From NCBI GenBank assembly GCA_026193755.1, contig JAPHUI010000097.1, forward strand, positions 1 to 10,361: DNA of 10,361 bases, in the 5' to 3' direction. This document shows, one piece after another, positions 5,330-10,361 of this stretch. Position 1 is the stretch's first letter. Every line of letters begins with the position of its first letter. Both the position numbers and the translations under genes were made by a program. This stretch comes from Ignavibacteriaceae bacterium (GTDB lineage: Bacteria > Bacteroidota > Ignavibacteria > Ignavibacteriales > Ignavibacteriaceae). Below the pieces are notes generated by a model that worked only from the letters and a program-made list of their open reading frames with translations, was not told the DNA's origin and did no database searches.

Positions 5330-8185
5330 ATGAGAAGAAATTTTACTTTTAGTTTAGCGACCTTTATAATTATGATTCTATCAAGTCTATCCAATGGACA
5401 GATTCAGGATTATCAATATGTTTCACCGGTCCCCGGGTCGAATTTAAACTCACGTGAAACTAATATTATTATTAGACAGGGAGAAAATATTGATCGTTCA
5501 AGTTTGCATTTGGCAACATTAAATGTAACAGGTTCAATCAGTGGATTGCATTCTGGAAAAATTTTAATCTCAGATGATGATAAAACGATTTTATTTAATC
5601 CGTACAATAAATTTTCACCTGCTGAGGAAGTTACTGTAACGCTGAGTGCAGGATTGAGAACAATTTCAGGAAATAATTTAATTCCAATATCATTTAACTT
5701 CTTTATCACTACTCTCGAAAATCCTATTCGACCAACAGATTCAGATGATGAGAATACAATTGACTTTAGTTATAAATCCAATAAAAGTTCAAATTTCAAT
5801 CCGGATTCCATCCCGGAAGACTTTCCAGAATTTATTATTACAGTGACTGGTGAAACTGCACCCGGATTATTATTTGGTGGAAATCGATCATCTTTAGATA
5901 CAGTTGGAAGTTATGATATGATTATTGATAACAATGGGGTGCCGGTTTATTATGAACCTTACGTAGGAAATCTATTCAGATTGCAGGATAATGGTTTAAT
6001 TTCCTATGCTAAAGCATTACCTAACGGAGGGAAGCACGACTACATTTATATGATTATGGATTCGAGTTATGCAATCGTAGATTCATTTCAGATGGGAAAC
6101 GGATACATAGCTGATAATCACGATTTTGTACTATTACCAAACGGACACGCACTGATGGAAGCATACGATGTACAGATTATTGATATGAGTCAAATAATTC
6201 CTGGGGGACATCCTGCTGCTCAAGTAACAGGTTCAATTATTCAGGAGCTTGACCTAGAAAAGAATGTTGTTTTTCAATGGAGGTGTTGGGATCATATTCC
6301 AATTACCGATTCCTACAGAGACATAACCAAAGCTAAATTTGATTACATTCATATTAACTCTATGGAACTTGATTTGGACGGTCATATTATTGCTTCATTC
6401 CGTGAACTATGGGAAATAACAAAGATCAGCAGAGTTACGGGTGAAATAATTTGGAGATTAGGTGGTAGACATGAAGAGTTCACTTACGTGAATGAGCATC
6501 CTGAGAACGCACCACATTACTTCAAGCTTCAGCATTGTGTCCGCCGACTTAATAATGGAAACCTAACAATCTTCGATAATGGTGCTGACGGAAACAATCC
6601 GGAAAGACCTTACTCTCGTGCAGTAGAATATGAAATGGATGAGGTTAATAAAGTTGTGACTTTAGTTTGGGAGTATCGCCACGATCCGGATATTGTTGCA
6701 CTGAATGGTGGAACAATGCAAAGACTATCAAATGGAAATTCGTTAATCAATTGGGGTTCGGCAATAGCGGAAGGAGCACCCGCCATAACTGAAGTTAAGT
6801 CGGATGGGACAACAGCGTTTGAGTTATCATATTCCGGGCCGGGTATTGGAGGCGGTTTTATGCGGTTTCCATGGAAGAATAGTGGCGAATACGCTACTGT
6901 TAAATATTATGAAGTTGTTGAAGGAAATGAATATATTTTTAATAGTGGTGATTCTATAATTACCGGAACCACAATTGATATCGATTCTTTAACCGGTGAC
7001 ATCTATAACTCAATTACCGTAACAAGAGTTACTCATGGACCTGTTAATCCTGAATTTAATCAAAGAGCACCAAGACTATTAACTTCACGGGTAGCTGTTT
7101 CCAGGTACAATATAATTTCGATAGTCGGAACAATTTATTTTGACAAAGATGTGTTTGATATCTATAACTCCGATTCTGTGATAATCTATCACCGCGAAAC
7201 TGAGGGAAGCGGAATCTTTAATCCACTTCCTACAACATATAATCCGGTTACAAAACAAATTAGTACCACAATCACCAAGTTCGGTGAATTCATTTTTGGT
7301 TATCCGGATTATAATAATGTTGCTTATGCACCATTACTCTTATCTCCAGGAGATTCTACATCTGTTAATCAGACTTTACCAGTGAAATTAATCTGGACAC
7401 CAATTGGATATACAAATAGTTTCCAATTACAGGTTGCTGATAATCCTCAGTTTAATAATCCAATAATTGATGAACAAAATTTATTGAATGCCGCTTATAT
7501 TATAGATACAGTTGAATATGCTTCAAATTATTATTGGCGTGTAAAGTCGTTTAATCAGGTAGGGGCGAGTGAATGGTCACCGACATTTATGTTTAATACC
7601 ATCGCTCCTTATATTACTGTGACATTCCCAAATGGGGGAGAGCAATTCCAGGTTGGATTAAAATATTTTATTCATTGGGATGATAATGTTGAAGAAAACA
7701 TAATTGTAGAATTGTTTAAAAATGATTTATTGTTAAATATTATTGATACAACTTCCAATATTGGAGTATATCAATGGAATATAAATCCAAACTTACCGCT
7801 TGGTTCAGATTATAAGATTTTTATAAGGAGTTCCGTAACCGATACTTTGTTCGATTTGAGTGACGACTATTTTGCTTTAATTGATACTGTTACTGGTTTT
7901 AACAGTGATGGTTTACTTCCGGGTGAATTTAAAATGTCTCAGAATTATCCTAACCCTTTCAATTCTTTGACGAGAATAAAATTTCAATTACCTAATAGAG
8001 CATTAGTGACCTTAAAAATATTTGACATTCTTGGTGATGAAGTTGCAGACTTAATTAACATAGAAATGGAACAGGGTACTTATGAAATAACATTTGATGC
8101 TGCTGAGCTATCGAGTGGAATTTATTTCTACAGGTTAAAAGCCGGCTCATTTGTTAATACAAGGAAAATGATACTATTGAAGTAA
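5330..8185 (+). CDS. aryl-sulfate sulfotransferase (ASST)-like protein with FN3-like and Kre9-like domains and T9SS sorting domain, copy 2
   Basis: This 951-residue paralogue of the preceding gene starts 33 bases after it, so the pair is probably one operon. A signal peptide (residues 1-23, cleavage near SNG) leads into a Big_5/SbsA-like Ig domain (about 26-128, VSPVPGS and NIIIRQGE, nearly as in copy 1). The ASST propeller spans about 165-520 (VTGEIIWRLGG). Candidate active-site residues are His264 (NHDF), His341 (HINSMEL), Arg358 (FRELWEI) and His402 (QHCVRR), with spacing nearly identical to copy 1. A beta-rich region I cannot assign follows (about 525-660). Then come an FN3-like domain (about 667-757, YYWRVKSFN), a Kre9/KNH-like Ig domain (about 760-850, FPNGGEQFQVG) and the T9SS tail from about 866 (SQNYPNPFN, KIFDILGDEV, TRKMILLK). 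Only two cysteines are seen (in QWRCWDH and LQHCVRR), so an AssT-type conserved disulfide is doubtful. The substrate is unknown. Confidence 0.85.
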   Translation: MRRNFTFSLATFIIMILSSLSNGQIQDYQYVSPVPGSNLNSRETNIIIRQGENIDRSSLHLATLNVTGSISGLHSGKILISDDDKTILFNPYNKFSPAEEVTVTLSAGLRTISGNNLIPISFNFFITTLENPIRPTDSDDENTIDFSYKSNKSSNFNPDSIPEDFPEFIITVTGETAPGLLFGGNRSSLDTVGSYDMIIDNNGVPVYYEPYVGNLFRLQDNGLISYAKALPNGGKHDYIYMIMDSSYAIVDSFQMGNGYIADNHDFVLLPNGHALMEAYDVQIIDMSQIIPGGHPAAQVTGSIIQELDLEKNVVFQWRCWDHIPITDSYRDITKAKFDYIHINSMELDLDGHIIASFRELWEITKISRVTGEIIWRLGGRHEEFTYVNEHPENAPHYFKLQHCVRRLNNGNLTIFDNGADGNNPERPYSRAVEYEMDEVNKVVTLVWEYRHDPDIVALNGGTMQRLSNGNSLINWGSAIAEGAPAITEVKSDGTTAFELSYSGPGIGGGFMRFPWKNSGEYATVKYYEVVEGNEYIFNSGDSIITGTTIDIDSLTGDIYNSITVTRVTHGPVNPEFNQRAPRLLTSRVAVSRYNIISIVGTIYFDKDVFDIYNSDSVIIYHRETEGSGIFNPLPTTYNPVTKQISTTITKFGEFIFGYPDYNNVAYAPLLLSPGDSTSVNQTLPVKLIWTPIGYTNSFQLQVADNPQFNNPIIDEQNLLNAAYIIDTVEYASNYYWRVKSFNQVGASEWSPTFMFNTIAPYITVTFPNGGEQFQVGLKYFIHWDDNVEENIIVELFKNDLLLNIIDTTSNIGVYQWNINPNLPLGSDYKIFIRSSVTDTLFDLSDDYFALIDTVTGFNSDGLLPGEFKMSQNYPNPFNSLTRIKFQLPNRALVTLKIFDILGDEVADLINIEMEQGTYEITFDAAELSSGIYFYRLKAGSFVNTRKMILLK

Positions 8186-8498
8186 GGTAGGTAAAGTTTT
8201 TATTAAAACCCTATCGATTATAACCTACATGTAGGAAGATTATTAGTGGTTTTTATTTATTTAGTTTGTTTTAATATAATCTAGAATTTAACAATAGGGA
8301 AATTTCATCTTGGGATTCGAAATTGCATAAAAATGCCTGTTTTCAATTATATCCTCTATTCAACCAACATTTCAATATGTCGAGTATTGCCCCCAATTAA
8401 ATAAACTTTTTTTCTACTTTTTAATGAATGAACCGCTTTTCTTCTCTTTTTTATTTAAATTATAATGTATTTCATTTCGGGTATTATTGTAATCAAGT
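8186..8498. other. 313-base intergenic region, no gene seen
   Basis: No open frame of useful length and no tRNA-like fold was found. It holds the possible 3' hairpin of the sulfotransferase operon (8205-8254) and a weak GCAT/ATGC hairpin near 8325-8335. It also has a T-rich tract around 8405-8455 and a TATAAT at 8461-8466 that could be a -10 element for the CHAD gene, but no convincing -35 was found. The high AT content makes all of these weak. Confidence 0.5.
8205..8254 (+). terminator. possible terminator structure after the sulfotransferase operon
   Basis: AAAACCCTA (8205-8213) can pair with TAGTGGTTTT (ending 8254) with one bulged T, and the outer arm ends in a T-run. The enclosed sequence holds a perfect 12-base palindrome, CCTACATGTAGG (8224-8235). 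The outer stem has only three G-C pairs, so this is a weaker candidate than the other terminators in the window. Confidence 0.3.
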
Positions 8499-9431
8499 AT
8501 GAGCTATCAATTAGAAAATAATGAGACAATTAGTTTTGGATTAAAACGAATTGTGCTGGAGCTTATTGATAGATCTGTCTTCAATCTGTCTAAGGGAAAT
8601 GGTTCATTTAGTAATGACATTCATGATACCAGAAAAAACTTTAAGAAGATTAGAACTGTTCTAAGATTAGTAAGATCGAATCTTGGACATGAAAATTTTC
8701 GGCTTGAAAATTCTTTTTATCGTGATGCAGGAAGAAAGTTATCCGATTTGAGGGATAGCACTGTACTCATTAATACATTTGACAAGCTCTTAAAAAAATC
8801 TGAGCTTGAAATGTCAAATTATGACTTTTCGGTATTCAGAAGTTTTTTAGTTGAAAAACATAAGACTATTTCAGCAGCGAAGAGCAAGAAGAGTTCAATA
8901 ATCAATTCGCTTTCGACAGATCTGCTGCTTGCCAGAAGTCGGGTTTTTGATTATCCTCTCTCAGGTGATAATTTCAAGATCATAAAAAAAAATCTTCAAA
9001 GAATATTTGAACAAGGTCAGACAATTATGTATACAGTTTTCAACGAAGCAATTAAGGAAAATGTTCACGAGTGGAGAAAAAGAGTTAAAGATTTGTGGTA
9101 TTCGATGAGAATCCTTAGAAATCTCTGGCCCGAAATTATGAATCCGATGGTTGAAATGCTTGAAAAATTATCAGATTCTTTAGGAGATGCAAACGATCTC
9201 TTCCTTCTTAAAGAAAGAATTATATCCAATGAAAGTAAGTTTAAAGACAATCAACATACAAGGGAACTAATTAATTTTATAGATAAAAGAATAATTGATT
9301 TGTTGCGCGATGCAAGGTTCGTTGGCAGAAAAATATACTCGGAAAATTCTAAATACTTTGTCGGTAGAATGCAAAACTATTTTCAAATCTGGCGAAGTGA
9401 ATACAGTCCTCTCAAATATTCTTCGGTCTAA
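8499..9431 (+). CDS. CHAD domain-containing protein (predicted polyphosphate-binding)
   Basis: This 310-residue protein has no signal peptide and is probably cytoplasmic. It shows the two-part CHAD pattern of helices with a conserved His and basic residues. The first half has IHDTRKNFKKIR (His42, Arg45, Lys46, Lys49, Lys50, Arg52), followed by a YRDAGRKLSDLRDS motif. The second half has VHEWRKRVKDLWYSMRIL (His190, Arg193, Lys194, Arg195, Lys197), then LSDSLGDANDL. CHAD domains bind inorganic polyphosphate through this basic surface and often accompany CYTH triphosphatases or polyphosphate kinases. Here the domain stands alone, with no CYTH domain fused or adjacent. The ATG at 8499 has only a weak purine-rich AAG upstream, but no better in-frame start is close and the homology-like region begins within 15 residues. 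A shared bidirectional terminator separates it from the convergent barrel gene. Confidence 0.88.
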   Translation: MSYQLENNETISFGLKRIVLELIDRSVFNLSKGNGSFSNDIHDTRKNFKKIRTVLRLVRSNLGHENFRLENSFYRDAGRKLSDLRDSTVLINTFDKLLKKSELEMSNYDFSVFRSFLVEKHKTISAAKSKKSSIINSLSTDLLLARSRVFDYPLSGDNFKIIKKNLQRIFEQGQTIMYTVFNEAIKENVHEWRKRVKDLWYSMRILRNLWPEIMNPMVEMLEKLSDSLGDANDLFLLKERIISNESKFKDNQHTRELINFIDKRIIDLLRDARFVGRKIYSENSKYFVGRMQNYFQIWRSEYSPLKYSSV

Positions 9432-9446
9432 ATTCATTTAGCTTTA

Positions 9447-9492
9447 AAAAATAATGTGCCCGATTTCGCAATGAAACCGGGTTTATTATTTT
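9447..9492. terminator. bidirectional intrinsic terminator between convergent genes
   Basis: CCCG-A-TTTC (9459-9467) pairs with GAAA-C-CGGG (9473-9481) around a five-base loop, with one A-C mismatch. AAAATAAT on the left (9448-9455) and ATTATTTT on the right (9485-9492) extend the stem and supply a T-tract for either direction. It can serve both the CHAD gene and the opposing barrel gene. Confidence 0.8.
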
Positions 9493-9497
9493 GATCA

Positions 9498-10361
9498 TTA
9501 ATACCAGAAATGAAATTGAATAACAGCTGAGTCGTTGTTGACTTTTGGATTCTCAAGCATAAACCTGTACTGTGGACGAATTTCAATAAAGCTGTAAGGA
9601 TACCATTCAAAACCAACTATAATATGTTGTAGTTCATCATCACTATTAGAATTGTTCGGATCAAACCTGTCGTAACGCACAACCGCTTCAAGACCTAATA
9701 TAATTGTATATGCGGCTTCTGCCATAGCATAATTAGATTTCAATCCTCCCGCAGTTACATTATTGCCAATATCAAATTCTCCTAAAAGTGAAAATCTTCT
9801 AAATCCAACTCCTGCAAAACCTCCATAGAAATCAGCTTTGCGTGGAATTTTTATACTTGCGTATGAACCTCCAAACATTAAACCAACTTTGCCAATTTTG
9901 GGATCAACCTCTAATCGCGCAGTATAAGTTGGATCTTTTCTTAAAGTTCCTCCTGCGGGTGTATTTTGTACAATACTGGCACCGGCACTGGCAGTAAACA
10001 AACCCCAATCACTAATATTAACTCCTGCTTCAATTCCTGCTTCAGTATAGAACGGTGTATAAATTAGTCCTTGCTCGCCTTCCAAAGATAGCAACGCAAA
10101 GTCTCCACCTCTTGTATAAGCTGTGTGATCGTCAATTCGTATTCCGTAATTAGGTTGGAATGACCCAACTTTTATATAGCTGTTATTTGGAAGAATTTGA
10201 GCAACACCGTATGCTTCCCATATATTATAAATAAAGTCATATCTCCCGAGCAAATTAATATTCTTTGCCAGCCCGACATTAGTATAAATTGAACCGGTCA
10301 TCTGCTGAAAATCAGTTCTTTTCTTTTCTGATGAATAAAGAAATTGAGTGCGATAATCCAA
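9498..10361 (-). CDS. outer-membrane beta-barrel (porin-like) protein, 5'-partial
   Basis: The frame runs off the right edge. The TTG at the window end is unlikely to be the start, so the N-terminus and signal peptide are missing. The 287 visible residues alternate short polar turns with amphipathic strands rich in Tyr, Phe and Gly, for example GLEAVVRYDRFDP, IIVGFEWYPYSFIEIRPQYRF and FTASAGASIV. The last residues are IQFHFWY with a terminal aromatic, the usual BAM-recognition signal of outer-membrane barrels. The final strands (a FEWYPY strand, then a RPQYRF strand) resemble porins of the phosphate-selective O/P type and related Bacteroidota barrels, but I cannot assign a substrate. It converges on the CHAD gene and is not in an operon with it. 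Confidence 0.75.
   Translation of the reverse strand: MDYRTQFLYSSEKKRTDFQQMTGSIYTNVGLAKNINLLGRYDFIYNIWEAYGVAQILPNNSYIKVGSFQPNYGIRIDDHTAYTRGGDFALLSLEGEQGLIYTPFYTEAGIEAGVNISDWGLFTASAGASIVQNTPAGGTLRKDPTYTARLEVDPKIGKVGLMFGGSYASIKIPRKADFYGGFAGVGFRRFSLLGEFDIGNNVTAGGLKSNYAMAEAAYTIILGLEAVVRYDRFDPNNSNSDDELQHIIVGFEWYPYSFIEIRPQYRFMLENPKVNNDSAVIQFHFWY

Noticed and set aside
5413..5709. Reverse-strand open frame of 98 codons within the second sulfotransferase
   Set aside because: It is antisense to the conserved N-terminal Ig domain and shows no recognisable protein features. It is a by-product of base composition.
9434..9616. 60-codon reverse-strand frame overlapping the end of the barrel gene
   Set aside because: It overlaps the barrel gene in another frame and runs through the bidirectional terminator.
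1..10361. CRISPR array, insertion sequence, toxin-antitoxin or defence island
   Set aside because: No spaced direct repeats, transposase, integrase, nuclease or small toxin-antitoxin gene pair was seen. The periodic DNA at 1451-2385 is protein-coding repeat.

Overview
The window looks like chromosomal DNA of a Bacteroidota/Chlorobi-lineage bacterium, most likely an Ignavibacteria-type organism. It is visibly AT-rich. Four consecutive secreted proteins end in the type IX secretion (T9SS) C-terminal sorting domain, in the form common in Ignavibacteria and relatives (a QNYPNPFNP motif, then a V(Y/F)D(V/I)LG(N/D)E strand and a terminal TKKM-type strand). This assignment is inferred from family knowledge, not from a search.

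Left part (1-2674, + strand). A 5'-truncated Asp-box (BNR) beta-propeller protein is followed by a VCBS/FG-GAP-type propeller protein with seven calcium-loop-like repeats. Both are probably surface or secreted T9SS cargo. Next comes a 294-base gap. It contains the 3' part of a threonine-type tRNA with canonical spacing from anticodon loop to discriminator but no recognisable 5' half, followed directly by a strong intrinsic terminator. This looks like a displaced tRNA 3' end, as left by a tyrosine-integrase element.

Middle part (about 3092-8185, + strand). Two tandem paralogous aryl-sulfate sulfotransferase (ASST)-like proteins lie 33 bases apart, probably in one operon. Both have a signal peptide, an N-terminal SbsA/Big_5-like Ig domain, the ASST propeller with the four expected catalytic-type residues (His, His, Arg, His) at matching spacing, and a T9SS tail. 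They differ between propeller and tail: the first has an ASH-like domain, the second an unassigned beta region plus FN3-like and Kre9/KNH-like Ig domains. The first lacks an ATG start and probably begins at a TTG.

Right part (8186-10361). A 313-base non-coding gap precedes a CHAD-domain protein (a predicted polyphosphate-binding helical domain) on the + strand. It converges, across a short bidirectional terminator, on a 5'-truncated outer-membrane beta-barrel protein on the - strand.

Most of the window is therefore cell-surface machinery: T9SS cargo adhesin/propeller proteins, surface sulfotransferases and an outer-membrane barrel. I found no CRISPR array, insertion sequence, rRNA gene or recognisable defence system. 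The two items most worth checking are the tRNA remnant and the tandem T9SS-targeted sulfotransferase pair.
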